Shown: one piece after another, positions 35,309-44,986 of the stretch
Numbering within the stretch: the first letter of the stretch is position 1
Layout of the letters: each line of letters opens with the position of its first letter
DNA from: Marinoscillum pacificum
GTDB taxonomy: Bacteria > Bacteroidota > Bacteroidia > Cytophagales > Cyclobacteriaceae
Reading direction: 5' to 3'
DNA length: 64,000 bases
NCBI RefSeq assembly: GCF_024714495.1
Contig: NZ_JAMZMJ010000018.1
Location: 34,507 to 98,506 of the forward strand
Notes under the pieces: generated by a model
The model's database searches: none
What the model saw: only the letters and a program-made list of their open reading frames with translations
Told to the model about the DNA's origin: nothing
Translations under genes and position numbers: made by a program

Positions 35309-36427
35309 ATGAGCTCTGCTGGTCTAAATTACAGTTACAATTCACGGTCGATGGCTAAATTAATACTCGTAATAGCTGGGGTGTTCTGTCTAACGGGGTT
35401 ACATGCTCAGGATAATACACCTAAATACAGCAATGAATTTTTGAATCTCGGGGTGGATGCTCGAGCCTTTGGAATGGGCATGAGTATGACTTCTCATGTG
35501 CAGGATGTTTCTGCTGGTTATTGGAATCCTGCCGGACTCAATCATTTGCAATCAGATTATCAATTGGAGTTGATGCACTCAGCCTATTTTGGTGGAGTAG
35601 CTAATTATGATTTTGGAACATTCGCCGCCCGTCTCAATGAAGAGTCAGTGCTTGGCGTTTCTGTTTTGAGGTTTGCCGTGGATGATATTGCCGATACCCG
35701 ATTACTTTTTGATGCCAATGGAGGAATCAATTATGACAATATCCAATTCTTCAGTGCTGCTGATTACGCAGTATTGTTCTCTTATGCTAGAAATCTAAGT
35801 GTTTTAGGAGGAGTCAGCATTGGTGGAAATATGAAAATCATTCGCCGAGTGGTAGGTGATTTTGCTGATTCCTGGGGGTTTGGTTTGGATTTTGGTGTTC
35901 AAAAAGAGTTGAGTGGTTGGAAATTCGGATTTATGGGAAAAGACATTTTTGGCACGTTTAATAGCTGGTCGATGAATGAAGCGGAGCTAGCTGATATTTT
36001 TACTCAAACGGGAAACGAGCTGTATACAAGATCTGTTGAGATTACTTTACCACGAGTCATAATAGGAGCAAGCCGAGAATTTACCTTTGGAGAGAAGTTT
36101 GGATTGCTGACGTCTCTTGATTTGATAGCGACCACTGATGGTAAAAGAAATACCCTTGTGAAAACGGATTTAGTGTCGTTAGATCCAGTTTTTGGATTGG
36201 AGTTTGGCTATAAACATTTAGCATTTTTGAGAGGAGGAATTGGGCAGTTTCAGCAGATCAAAGATTTTGATGGATCTACCTCCTGGTCGTTTCAGCCCAA
36301 TGTGGGAGTAGGTTTTAAAATACAGGAAGTGAGCATTGATTATGCATTCACAGATATCGCAGATCAGTCAGCAGGTTTGTATTCTCATGTGTTCTCAGTA
36401 AAAGTTGATTTCAATGTGGAAGATTAA
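35309..36427 (+). CDS. PorV/PorQ family T9SS outer-membrane protein
   Basis: The 372-residue protein has a signal peptide (MAKLILVIAGVFCLTGLHAQ from an internal ATG at 35351, so the true start may be there). It begins with the family hallmark EFLNLGVDARAFGMGMS and AGYWNPAGLNHL, shared by PorV, PorQ and UPF0164 proteins, which form FadL-like 14-strand barrels. PorV collects T9SS cargo from the translocon and PorQ is part of the attachment complex; sequence alone does not separate them. The gene overlaps a PorU2-type peptidase gene by 14 bases, so the two act together as in the porU-porV arrangement of other Bacteroidota. Confidence 0.88.
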   Translation: MSSAGLNYSYNSRSMAKLILVIAGVFCLTGLHAQDNTPKYSNEFLNLGVDARAFGMGMSMTSHVQDVSAGYWNPAGLNHLQSDYQLELMHSAYFGGVANYDFGTFAARLNEESVLGVSVLRFAVDDIADTRLLFDANGGINYDNIQFFSAADYAVLFSYARNLSVLGGVSIGGNMKIIRRVVGDFADSWGFGLDFGVQKELSGWKFGFMGKDIFGTFNSWSMNEAELADIFTQTGNELYTRSVEITLPRVIIGASREFTFGEKFGLLTSLDLIATTDGKRNTLVKTDLVSLDPVFGLEFGYKHLAFLRGGIGQFQQIKDFDGSTSWSFQPNVGVGFKIQEVSIDYAFTDIADQSAGLYSHVFSVKVDFNVED

Positions 36428-39400
36428 AGTTCAGATACTCGTTTTCATTTTGCTGGGAAATCTCGCCTATTCACAGTCTTTCGGGAATGAATGGGTAGAG
36501 TCAGATAAATCATACTACAAGCTACAAGTAGTGGAGGATGGTCTGTATCGAGTGACAGCTACGGAATTATCTAATGCAGGTGTCCCTGTCGCCAATATAG
36601 TTGCTGGGCGATATCAACTATTTCACAAAGGTAAGGAAGTGGCCATTCAGGTATTTGATGATAATAGTGATGGTCGTTTGGATTATTTTGACTTTTATGG
36701 TCAGAAAAATGATGGTCAGGCAGATACTGATTTGTACAAAGAACCTGAAGCCCAACCACATACCTATTATAGTTTATTCAACGATACTTCTAGCTATTTC
36801 CTTACCTGGCATTTGACCAGTTCTACAGGTAAACGAATGTCTTTTTCTTCTATTAATGATCCTGGGGGAGTGTCTCCGACTACCTATCATATGGACGAAG
36901 AACTTGTGCTGAATACTGGAAATTATACCTCTGGCTTACGTTATGGATCTGGGTTTGATATTCAGTCAGGGGTGTACGACTATGGAGAAGGTTGGGTAAG
37001 CGGAAATATTTCCAAAGGGAATAATCGTACCTATGAATTTAATTTCGATGATTTTGATGTCAATGGTACTAAGCCCAAGGTGGAGATGGTGGTACATGGG
37101 ATCAGTAATCTAAGTCATGTTACTCAGGTCAGCGTAGGCCCAACAACAACAAGCTTGAGAGTTGTTGGAGAGTTAAGCTTTTCCGAGCGTAGGCATCAAT
37201 ATTTTAGTAGTGATATTGAGTGGTCAGACCTAAGTGCAACCGGGGATTTGGTTGTAAGAGTTTCTTCAGTGGGAGTAGAAGGAGTTACTGATGTCATAGC
37301 TATGGCTTATGTCAAGGTTAGCTATGCCCAGGAGATGACTATCGAGTCTGGGTCAAAGAAATTTAACATTGAAGATTCTGATAATGCCAGACAGTATGTG
37401 ACCGTATCAACAGCTAATGCTACGTCGTTCCGAGTGTTTGATGTGTCAAATCCAACTAATGTAGCTCGAGTTGCTAGAATTACTTATTCCGACCGATTAG
37501 AATTCGTCTTTCAAGATAGCACTGCAAACAAACGTTCATTTCTGGTGACCTCTGAAGTGAAATCTGTTGCGAATATTGTAGAATCAACAATTTCTTCTTT
37601 GAATACAGGTGCTGCTGATTATCTGATCATATCAAATCGCGTATTGAATTCTCCCGTGAATGGCGTAAATCCAGTGACAGCATACGGAAATTATCGTGCA
37701 AGTGCTGCTGGGGGTGGGCACAATGTTCAGATAGTCTATATGGATCAGCTATATGATCAATTTGGTTATGGTATCACTTCTCCTATAGCCATCCGTAATT
37801 ACCTAAGATATGCTCAGAGTGTTGGTGATCCACAGCACGTTTTCTTAATAGGTAAGGCCACATCTCCAAATTTGAATTACCATCGGCAAGAATCAACAAC
37901 CCTCATTCATCACGTACCAACCTTTGGATACCCGGGAAGCGACGCATTATTTTCTGTAAGTTCTGGTCAGGCAGGCTATACTTTGCCTATTGGTCGAATC
38001 AACGCCTTCACAGCCTCGGATGTTCAGGTTTATTTATCGAAGGTGCAAGAAATGGAGGTGATAGGTTATGATCAGTTGTGGAGAAAAAATCTTATTCATT
38101 TGAGTGGAGGACAGTCACCATCAGAATTGAGTGCTTTTTCTAATTATGTGAACAACTTCAGATCTGTAGCAACCGGCAATTTTTTGGGAGGTCAGGTTTC
38201 TACGATCAACAAGAACAGTACAGATGAAGTGAAAGTGATCAATGTCGCTGATGAAGTAAATTCAGGAGTTAGTCTGATTACTTTTTTTGGTCACTCAAGC
38301 GGTGTGGTGACAGATATGGAAATAGGTCGTGCATCTGATCCAGATGTAGGATATGTCAATCAAGGTAAATATCCCATTATCCTCGTCAATGGATGTAATG
38401 CTGGAGGAATCTTTGGTAGCTCTAACCCAAATAACCCGCCTTCTAGTTTGACTTTTGGAGAAGATTGGATTCGTACACCAAATGCAGGAGCTTTGGGTTT
38501 TATCGCAAGCTCAGATCTGGCATTGTCTTCAAACTTGAAGCGCTACACTGATTTGTTTTATTCCAACGCTTTTGGCTCGGATGAATTTTTTGGGGCATCA
38601 GTTGGTCAGATTATGAAACGAGTTGCTGATGCTTATTTCAGCTTGTATGGGGCCAACGAACTTAGCCAAACGCAGGTTTATCAGACGGTCCTTCAAGGAG
38701 ATCCTGCTATTACAGTTTTTGGAGCAAAATCACCTGACTTTCATTTACTACCTGAACAAACATTTGCTGAAGGGTTCAATTTGGAGCGTGTAGTTGCCAA
38801 TGTGGATTCATTTATGGTGAATCTTGTCATCAGAAATTATGGAAAAACAACAGATGATTCGTTAGCAATTAGGTTGACCAGAACCTTCGCTGATGGTTCT
38901 CAAAGAGAATATGTAAGACATTTTGAAAGTGTATTGCGCCAGGATACAATTGGTTTTACCATTACTAATGAGCAGGGAGATGCGGTAGAAGGAGTGAATA
39001 ATTTTGTCATCAACGTGGATTATGAAAATGACATAGAGGAGTTGAATGAGTCAAACAATTCAGGGAACTTCGACCTGTTTATTCCACGAGGTAATACTAT
39101 TTCTATTTATCCGAGAGCCTTTGCTACAGTCAGTACCTCGGCTGTAGATTTGGTTTGGCAATCTGCTAATATGCTAGAGCAGGAACGAAATTATACCCTG
39201 GCTATAGATACCACGACATCTTTTAACAGTCCATTTGCCAGCGAAATAAATTATTCGGGGCAACTTTTGAATGCCTATACGCTGGATATGTCCACGCTGG
39301 AAGATAGCACCACAGTCTTTTGGCGTACCCGATTTGCAGAAGCAATCGCAAATGAAGATACCAATTGGGTTGTTTCGTCCTTTACGCTCGTGCAAGATCA

Positions 39401-41435
39401 GCCTACAGGGTGGGCTCAAGTTGCTGGAGGACAACTTACTAGTAACTCAGTCAATGGGGTAACATTGAATCCAGATACTAAGGAATTAGAATTTGAACAG
39501 ACAACTACTGAGATTCAAATCAATACACATGGGCCTAATAGTACACTCACATACGAAGATTATCAAGTTGTAGTAGAGGGGCTCAATCTATTACTCACAG
39601 ACAATGCCGCTGACCCAAGATGCAAACGCCTTGATGCGATCAATGCTGTTTTCTTTGATCGTGAAACTGCACAGCCTTTCAGGCCATTGGGTATTAGTGG
39701 TGTGGATGATGTGTTTAACGATCTGGTTTGTGGGCGATTGCCTCAAATGATCCATAACCTAAATGAAAATAATGTATTGGGTGCTAACAGGTATTTGGAT
39801 AGTCTGATCAAAATAATGGATGATCGAGATATGGTAGTGCTTTTTAGTTTTGGAACGGTGGCTTACTCCAAATGGGATGAACAGTTGGTTAGTTCTTTAA
39901 ATAGTATTGGAATACAATCTTCGACAATCAGCTCGTTAGTTGATGGGCAGCCAGTGGTATTTGTTGGTAGAAAAGGTGACGCTCCGGGTTCAGCAATAGA
40001 ATTGACCTCAAATGGATCGACAATTCCGCCTCAAGATCAGGCATTGGAGATGATTAATACTGTTACTGGAAAGTACAGTTCAGGTAGCATGTCATCTGTT
40101 AGGGTAGGTCCTGCGAGTAATTGGAATTCATTTCATTACAATGTGAAAGCTGGAGATGGCGATAATTGGTTGGTGAATGTATTTGGTTTAGATGAGTCTG
40201 GAAATGTAACTGGTCTGGAGTCTGGAAGTCGTGTTGCCGCAGCTTCAGAAATTGATCTGAACAATGTAGATGCAAATGCTTATCCGTACTTGCAGTTTCA
40301 ATTGTTATTTACTGATGCGGCTAATCAAACACCTCCAACTTTAGATGCGTGGGGAGTTAGCTATACAGGAGTTCCTGAAGGCATTATTTCCACACCATCC
40401 ATAGCAACTGAAGTGCTGAAAGAAGGGCAGGAGTTTGCCAAAGAGTTTTATTTTACCAATATCTCCGACCTTACATTTACAGATTCTATTGATGTTAATA
40501 TCAATCTGACCAATATCGGTTCTGGAGACATAGAATCACAACAGTTACGGTTAGTCGCTCCGGTGCCTGGAGATACAACCTCTTTTGGTTTGACGACCAC
40601 CACCAGAGGAAAAGTAGGCGAGAATAATCTTTCAGTAGTGGTTTCCACTCCGGATAAGGAGAACTACTATTCTAATAATTCCTTACTGCTTACAGATGCT
40701 TTCACTGTAGAGGAGGATTTGGTCAATCCGGTATTGGATGTGACGATAGATGGTAATTACATACTTGATGGAGATATCGTTTCACCTTCTCCACAAATCC
40801 GAATTACCATGAAGGATGAAAACGAATACCTGATGAAAGATGATACCTCGGGAGTTAGTATTGAGATGCGACGTACTTGTGAAGAATGTGTTTTTGAGCG
40901 AATTAGTCTTTCTAGTGCAGAGGTGACTTATTCTATGGCATCGGATGACCAAGATTTTGAAGTTGTCTATCAGCCTACTTCCCTTGAAGATGGAGTGTAT
41001 ACCCTCCGAGTGCAGGTAGCGGATGAGTCAGGAAACAAGTCTGGAGTGGAGCCTTATGAGGTTTCATTCGAAGTTATTAATGAATCCACGATTACACATT
41101 TCTATCCTTATCCGAACCCATTTTCTACCTCAACAAGATTTGTATTTACGCTGACAGGAAGTGTAATTCCAGAGCAGATCAAAATTCAGATCATGACGGT
41201 AAGTGGGCGAGTGGTCAGGGAGATTACGCAAGATGAAATAGGCCCGATCAAGATTGGTAATAATATCACTAAATATGCTTGGGACGGAAGAGATGAATAT
41301 GGAGATCAGCTAGCTAATGGAGTTTATTTGTATAAAGTTTTTATTCAGCAGAACGGACAAACAATCGATCACCGTATAACATCTGGAGATCGAGGGTTCA
41401 AAAATGGGTTTGGAAAAATTTATTTACTTAGATAA
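36414..41435 (+). CDS. porU2: PorU2-type C25 peptidase of the type IX secretion system
   Basis: Taken from the ATG at 36414 (1673 residues); the longer start is a TTG at 36405. A signal peptide (QILVFILLGNLAYSQ) is followed by beta-sandwich domains and a gingipain-like C25 catalytic domain at about 400-770. The catalytic His627 lies in TFFGHSSG and Cys661 in ILVNGCNAGG. After further Ig-like domains comes a FlgD-Ig-like end (YPYPNPFSTSTRFVF, KYAWDGRDEYGDQLANGVYLYKV). PorU is the sortase that removes T9SS cargo tails and attaches cargo to anionic lipopolysaccharide; PorU2 is the larger form seen in Cytophagales. It is cotranscribed with the PorV/PorQ-family gene. The name follows the family, not experiment. 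Confidence 0.88.
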   Translation: MWKIKVQILVFILLGNLAYSQSFGNEWVESDKSYYKLQVVEDGLYRVTATELSNAGVPVANIVAGRYQLFHKGKEVAIQVFDDNSDGRLDYFDFYGQKNDGQADTDLYKEPEAQPHTYYSLFNDTSSYFLTWHLTSSTGKRMSFSSINDPGGVSPTTYHMDEELVLNTGNYTSGLRYGSGFDIQSGVYDYGEGWVSGNISKGNNRTYEFNFDDFDVNGTKPKVEMVVHGISNLSHVTQVSVGPTTTSLRVVGELSFSERRHQYFSSDIEWSDLSATGDLVVRVSSVGVEGVTDVIAMAYVKVSYAQEMTIESGSKKFNIEDSDNARQYVTVSTANATSFRVFDVSNPTNVARVARITYSDRLEFVFQDSTANKRSFLVTSEVKSVANIVESTISSLNTGAADYLIISNRVLNSPVNGVNPVTAYGNYRASAAGGGHNVQIVYMDQLYDQFGYGITSPIAIRNYLRYAQSVGDPQHVFLIGKATSPNLNYHRQESTTLIHHVPTFGYPGSDALFSVSSGQAGYTLPIGRINAFTASDVQVYLSKVQEMEVIGYDQLWRKNLIHLSGGQSPSELSAFSNYVNNFRSVATGNFLGGQVSTINKNSTDEVKVINVADEVNSGVSLITFFGHSSGVVTDMEIGRASDPDVGYVNQGKYPIILVNGCNAGGIFGSSNPNNPPSSLTFGEDWIRTPNAGALGFIASSDLALSSNLKRYTDLFYSNAFGSDEFFGASVGQIMKRVADAYFSLYGANELSQTQVYQTVLQGDPAITVFGAKSPDFHLLPEQTFAEGFNLERVVANVDSFMVNLVIRNYGKTTDDSLAIRLTRTFADGSQREYVRHFESVLRQDTIGFTITNEQGDAVEGVNNFVINVDYENDIEELNESNNSGNFDLFIPRGNTISIYPRAFATVSTSAVDLVWQSANMLEQERNYTLAIDTTTSFNSPFASEINYSGQLLNAYTLDMSTLEDSTTVFWRTRFAEAIANEDTNWVVSSFTLVQDQPTGWAQVAGGQLTSNSVNGVTLNPDTKELEFEQTTTEIQINTHGPNSTLTYEDYQVVVEGLNLLLTDNAADPRCKRLDAINAVFFDRETAQPFRPLGISGVDDVFNDLVCGRLPQMIHNLNENNVLGANRYLDSLIKIMDDRDMVVLFSFGTVAYSKWDEQLVSSLNSIGIQSSTISSLVDGQPVVFVGRKGDAPGSAIELTSNGSTIPPQDQALEMINTVTGKYSSGSMSSVRVGPASNWNSFHYNVKAGDGDNWLVNVFGLDESGNVTGLESGSRVAAASEIDLNNVDANAYPYLQFQLLFTDAANQTPPTLDAWGVSYTGVPEGIISTPSIATEVLKEGQEFAKEFYFTNISDLTFTDSIDVNINLTNIGSGDIESQQLRLVAPVPGDTTSFGLTTTTRGKVGENNLSVVVSTPDKENYYSNNSLLLTDAFTVEEDLVNPVLDVTIDGNYILDGDIVSPSPQIRITMKDENEYLMKDDTSGVSIEMRRTCEECVFERISLSSAEVTYSMASDDQDFEVVYQPTSLEDGVYTLRVQVADESGNKSGVEPYEVSFEVINESTITHFYPYPNPFSTSTRFVFTLTGSVIPEQIKIQIMTVSGRVVREITQDEIGPIKIGNNITKYAWDGRDEYGDQLANGVYLYKVFIQQNGQTIDHRITSGDRGFKNGFGKIYLLR

Positions 41436-42524
41436 TTGATGCCCTTCGAGCGTTTCGCTGTTAGTTAACTTTAGGTAATTGAAATCTCCCCAGAAAGAGT
41501 CATTAAAATCCGATGATGCTTCTTTTAGAAATATGTCCTTTTCTTGCAGTTCTGATTCAGGGAATTGGGAAATGTCCTTCGTAGATATTTCATTGTTCAA
41601 TAAAATGGATTCAAAATGGCACTCATCGCCAAGGTCGTGGTAAGTGCCATTGTATCTTACACTGGATAATACGTATGACCCATTATTGAGCTCATATTCT
41701 TCTTCCCATTTCACGGATTCCCAAAACTCACTAAGTGAAGAATCTGGAGAATATTCCATTTTTATAATGGCATAGTCCCCTTCGTTAATGTATAGTGTGC
41801 CTGATACATACCCCTTTCCCGTGGCTGGTTCAAACTTAATGATGAAGACTTTTTTATCTCCAAATGATTGCTTGCCTTCATAAGTGAACTCATAGTGCTT
41901 GACTGCTTTTGGAGATAGAAAGGAATTCTCTCTCCAAATAGAAGAGACTACCATGTCAAAAGCATTTCCTTGAATATAAACAGGGTCTAACGTGAAATTA
42001 CCTTCAACCATTTTCCGTGTTTTGATGGGTGAAATTTTTACGCCTTCTTCATTCACATTAGCAGGTTTTAGAATGTCAAGTATTCCTTCTGCCAGGTAAA
42101 TCAGTTTGTCTTCATTCAAAAGTTTTTCTTTGTAGTAGCTAGTGGTCCAGTAGGCGTTGAGATCATAATTGGTGATTTTCCTATTCCAGAATTCTCTCAT
42201 TATAGAGTTTCCTGTGTTTATTGATTCATTATCTCGTTCTATCACGCTGGGGGTTAAGAAAATCTGATCTGGTAGATCTCGGCTCATTCTAAGTTTATAT
42301 ACCTCATACCCTACATGCGAAATTTGAATCGTACTGGAGTTGGGAGTAATGACAAAATACCCATCAGCATTGGAGATCGTGGTAGTTCGACCACTCACTA
42401 CATGTGCAAATGCAATAGGATTGTTTGTTTCTTCATCCAATACACGAATCTCAATAGAGCTTTGGCTGTAAACAAAATGACTAATTAGTAAGCTTAGCGC
42501 CCAAATACTAATCACGTTTTTCAT
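41424..42524 (-). CDS. Exported protein with carboxypeptidase-like regulatory domain
   Basis: The 366-residue protein has a signal peptide (about 1-20, ending FVYSQ) and a CarboxypepD_reg domain at about 23-95 (IEIRVLDEETNNPIAFAHV, ISNADGYFVI, ISHVGYEVYKL). The remaining 270 residues are a beta-rich domain (YTYEGKQSF-like strands, KKVFIIKFEPATGKGYVSGTLYINEGDYAIIKMEY). They resemble the part found after CarboxypepD_reg in DUF5686-like Bacteroidota proteins, but without the long barrel. It is probably periplasmic or membrane-associated. The 3' end overlaps the convergent porU2 gene by 12 bases with no terminator. The function is unknown. Confidence 0.78.
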   Translation of the reverse strand: MKNVISIWALSLLISHFVYSQSSIEIRVLDEETNNPIAFAHVVSGRTTTISNADGYFVITPNSSTIQISHVGYEVYKLRMSRDLPDQIFLTPSVIERDNESINTGNSIMREFWNRKITNYDLNAYWTTSYYKEKLLNEDKLIYLAEGILDILKPANVNEEGVKISPIKTRKMVEGNFTLDPVYIQGNAFDMVVSSIWRENSFLSPKAVKHYEFTYEGKQSFGDKKVFIIKFEPATGKGYVSGTLYINEGDYAIIKMEYSPDSSLSEFWESVKWEEEYELNNGSYVLSSVRYNGTYHDLGDECHFESILLNNEISTKDISQFPESELQEKDIFLKEASSDFNDSFWGDFNYLKLTNSETLEGHQLSK

Positions 42525-42772
42525 GGTATGCTATAGTTGTAAATAAACGTTATGCTCGTTTCAATCCAAAAATTGAACTTTGCAGTTTCTAATAATAAAA
42601 AGGTTGATATAGTTAAGGTGTGATTAGAATTATCAGAGCTAGTAGATGTTGCTAGCTTCAAATGATGCACTATTAGAGGACAATACTTTAGATGAACGTC
42701 TATTTTCCGAATACTTTAAAAGCAAGAGTTCTACGAATGTTATATTGTCCTCATTGATGCACTTGGTGAAGA

Positions 42773-43069
42773 TCAGAAAAGCGATGCTAATTTCATGGCC
42801 ACTCCTTTGTCACCGTCTATCTTCATCTTTCCAGCCATAAATGCCATCATCGGATTCAGACTTCCTGACATTAGTTTTTCAAAATTAGATAAAGACATTT
42901 TGATGGTACAAGCAGCATTTTTGTCTTCATTGCTGACTACAGTTGGTGAGACAGTGTCGTCAAGGTGGATCATGCCTTCATCAAATTTGAAATTGATCAC
43001 AGCATTTACTTTACCGCCGTTGTTTTCTGCCAACTTGCTCACTTTCTGAGTTGCTTCTTCTAGCGTCAT
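42773..43069 (-). CDS. SCP2 sterol-binding family protein
   Basis: The 98-residue protein matches the SCP2 fold: INFKFDEGMIHLDD, TIKMSLSNFEKLMSGSLNPMMAFMAGKMKIDGDKGVAMKLASLF. The block LNPMMAFMAGKMKIDGD is the family hallmark at the lipid-binding end. SCP2-like proteins bind lipids or acyl-CoA. This stand-alone short form is cytoplasmic (no signal peptide). It lies 17 bases downstream of the cyclotransferase gene and is likely cotranscribed with it. The bacterial substrate is unknown. Confidence 0.88.
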   Translation of the reverse strand: MTLEEATQKVSKLAENNGGKVNAVINFKFDEGMIHLDDTVSPTVVSNEDKNAACTIKMSLSNFEKLMSGSLNPMMAFMAGKMKIDGDKGVAMKLASLF

Positions 43070-43086
43070 TTTTGTGGGTTTTATGT

Positions 43087-44151
43087 TTAATTGGTTTGTT
43101 TAAATTTTACTTCGAACAATTTAGGCCAGTTCTTGCCAGTAACAAAAATTTGATCCGAATTTGACTTATAGGCAATTCCATTCAATACTTCTGCTTCACT
43201 TGATTGGAAGTTTTGTCTTAATCCAGATAGATCAATTAAATCCAAGACTCTTCCTGTGGAAGGCTCAATAGTTACAATCAACTCTGTTTGCCAAATATTG
43301 GCATAAATTAATCCATTGAAATATTCCAATTCATTGATGTAAACGACTTTTCCTTCATTGTCATACACTTCCAGTTTGCCGATTTCTGACATGTCTCTTG
43401 GATCAAGCAGGTGAAGAGTTTCTTGCCCATCGCTCACAACTAAGGTGTCTCCCATAGTGGTCATTCCCCATCCTTCATGCGTGTAATTGAACTGACCAGT
43501 TGGTTGAAGGTTTTGATCATAAATAAACCCAACGTTTGTGGTCCAGGTGAGGTAATAAATATGGTTGTTCCAGTAAGTACTTCCTTCTCCAAAGTAGCTG
43601 TTTTCGAGCGCTGCTGATTGATAGATTTCTCCAGTTTTAAGATTTTGCTTCGATATTCTGGACTCTCCACGTTGACCGGTACTTTCTACTAAGGTGTCGC
43701 CAATAAAGAATAAACCTTGACTGTACGCATCTTCCGCATGAGGATATTCTCCTAATAATTCGTAAGACATGGCAGTAGGAGTGATGTCAGAAAGCACTAC
43801 TAACCTGGCATAGTGAGTTTCGGATTGATCACCTGAGAAAACCTTTATTCTCACCTTTTGCTTTCCCGTTTTGAAAGCTTTTGGAGTCCAATCGAATGTA
43901 AGGTTAGTATAAACCATATGCTCATCACCATATTCTAAAACGATAGAATCTGCAGTCTCAGAAGATCCAATTTCGAAAGAAATAGCTTCTCCATAAATCA
44001 CTTCCTGATTGGATTCAGGCAAGATGATTTTACTGAAATTCTTGATTCTGGGAGATTCAGAAGTTTCTGTTGTTTCCTTGTCACCACTACATGAGATGAG
44101 AAAAATCAGAGAAAGTATGATTATTGTCCTGTATGTGTAATTCATGATCAT
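43087..44151 (-). CDS. Glutaminyl-peptide cyclotransferase, lipoprotein (plant-type beta-propeller)
   Basis: The 354-residue protein has a lipoprotein signal (LSLIFLISC, Cys21). An Ig-like N-domain (about 40-125: VIYGEAISFEIGSSETADSI) is followed by the five-bladed propeller of PF05096: GEYPHAEDAYSQGLFFIGDTLVESTG, GEGSTYWNNHIYYLTWTTNVGFIYD, GWGMTTMGDTLVVSDG and ELEYFNGLIYANIWQTELIV. It cyclises N-terminal glutamine to pyroglutamate. Many T9SS and periplasmic proteins in Bacteroidota begin with Gln after signal peptide removal, including several in this window (for example those ending ...SAQ or ...YSQ), so it may mature that cargo. Confidence 0.92.
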   Translation of the reverse strand: MIMNYTYRTIIILSLIFLISCSGDKETTETSESPRIKNFSKIILPESNQEVIYGEAISFEIGSSETADSIVLEYGDEHMVYTNLTFDWTPKAFKTGKQKVRIKVFSGDQSETHYARLVVLSDITPTAMSYELLGEYPHAEDAYSQGLFFIGDTLVESTGQRGESRISKQNLKTGEIYQSAALENSYFGEGSTYWNNHIYYLTWTTNVGFIYDQNLQPTGQFNYTHEGWGMTTMGDTLVVSDGQETLHLLDPRDMSEIGKLEVYDNEGKVVYINELEYFNGLIYANIWQTELIVTIEPSTGRVLDLIDLSGLRQNFQSSEAEVLNGIAYKSNSDQIFVTGKNWPKLFEVKFKQTN

Positions 44152-44158
44152 ATGTCAA

Positions 44159-44166
44159 CAAAATTA
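44159..44166 (-). promoter_or_regulatory. Possible -7 element of the cyclotransferase gene
   Basis: The minus strand reads TAATTTTG, an exact TAnnTTTG match, 8 to 14 bases before the ATG codons at 44151 and 44145. A start of transcription about 7 bases downstream would give a nearly leaderless message. No clear -33 element was found. Confidence 0.3.
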
Positions 44167-44212
44167 GTAGAATTAAGCCTAACTTAATCTACCGATCTAT
44201 TACCTGAATATA

Positions 44213-44986
44213 ATGAAACGAATTCTAGTGCCAACAGATTTTGCTGATTGCTCCATTTTTGCCATTCGTACCGCTGCTGAATTGGTGGAGAAATTTCATT
44301 CAGAGTTATTATTACTTCATGTGGTGGATGAGCCCGAGAAAAGTGATGTACTGGCGGAAAAGGTCGACACTATCATGAAAATGGCAGAGTTACATAATCT
44401 GAATTATCACTATCAACAAATAACAGGTGATTTGATAGAAACCATAGTTAGTCAGCCCTCAGATTTAATTGTGATGGGTTCTGAGGGAGCTCATGGGTTA
44501 GAAAGTTTCTTCGTAGGCACCAATGCGGAAAAGGTAGCTAAGCGAGCGGAGTGTCCAGTTTTAGTAGTTAAGGCAAATACGACGTTAGTAGATTTGAAGA
44601 AAATAGTCTTTCCAACAAATATGAAACGAGAGGATGATGACATGATTGATCAGCTCAAGTTTCTTCAGCAGCATTTTGACTCAAAAGTGCACATTGTTAA
44701 AGCTTTTGATGATACACTCACAAGTCAACTTGAGGTAGAAAAACGACTAACTGATTTTGCGGAGTTTCATAAAATACCGGACTATGTAGTTACCGCCATC
44801 CCTGGAATTGATGAGGGTGAAGTAATCATCGATTATGCAGAGAAAGAAGGGGCAGATATCATTCTATTAGCCACTCACCATCATCATGGTTTGGAAAAGA
44901 TATTTGCCGGACACATCTCCAGTGAAGTAATCAATGAATCAAATATCCCTATTTGGACTCGATCTATTGAGTTACCTAGTCTTTAG
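44213..44986 (+). CDS. Tandem-domain universal stress protein
   Basis: The 257-residue protein contains two Usp domains. The first (about 1-125) starts MKRILVPTDFADCS and carries the ATP-binding G-x2-G-x9-G-T pattern in GSEGAHGLESFFVGTN, ending PVLVVK. The second (about 130-255) has the shorter ATHHHHGLEKIFAGHISSEV, lacking the full motif, so only the first domain is likely to bind nucleotide. Such proteins are induced by starvation or stress. The 3' end overlaps the convergent antiporter gene by 11 bases. Confidence 0.9.
   Translation: MKRILVPTDFADCSIFAIRTAAELVEKFHSELLLLHVVDEPEKSDVLAEKVDTIMKMAELHNLNYHYQQITGDLIETIVSQPSDLIVMGSEGAHGLESFFVGTNAEKVAKRAECPVLVVKANTTLVDLKKIVFPTNMKREDDDMIDQLKFLQQHFDSKVHIVKAFDDTLTSQLEVEKRLTDFAEFHKIPDYVVTAIPGIDEGEVIIDYAEKEGADIILLATHHHHGLEKIFAGHISSEVINESNIPIWTRSIELPSL

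Noticed and set aside
42646..42840. 64-codon plus-strand frame before and into the SCP2 gene
   Set aside because: It overlaps the conserved end of the SCP2 protein on the other strand, has no motif and no promoter.
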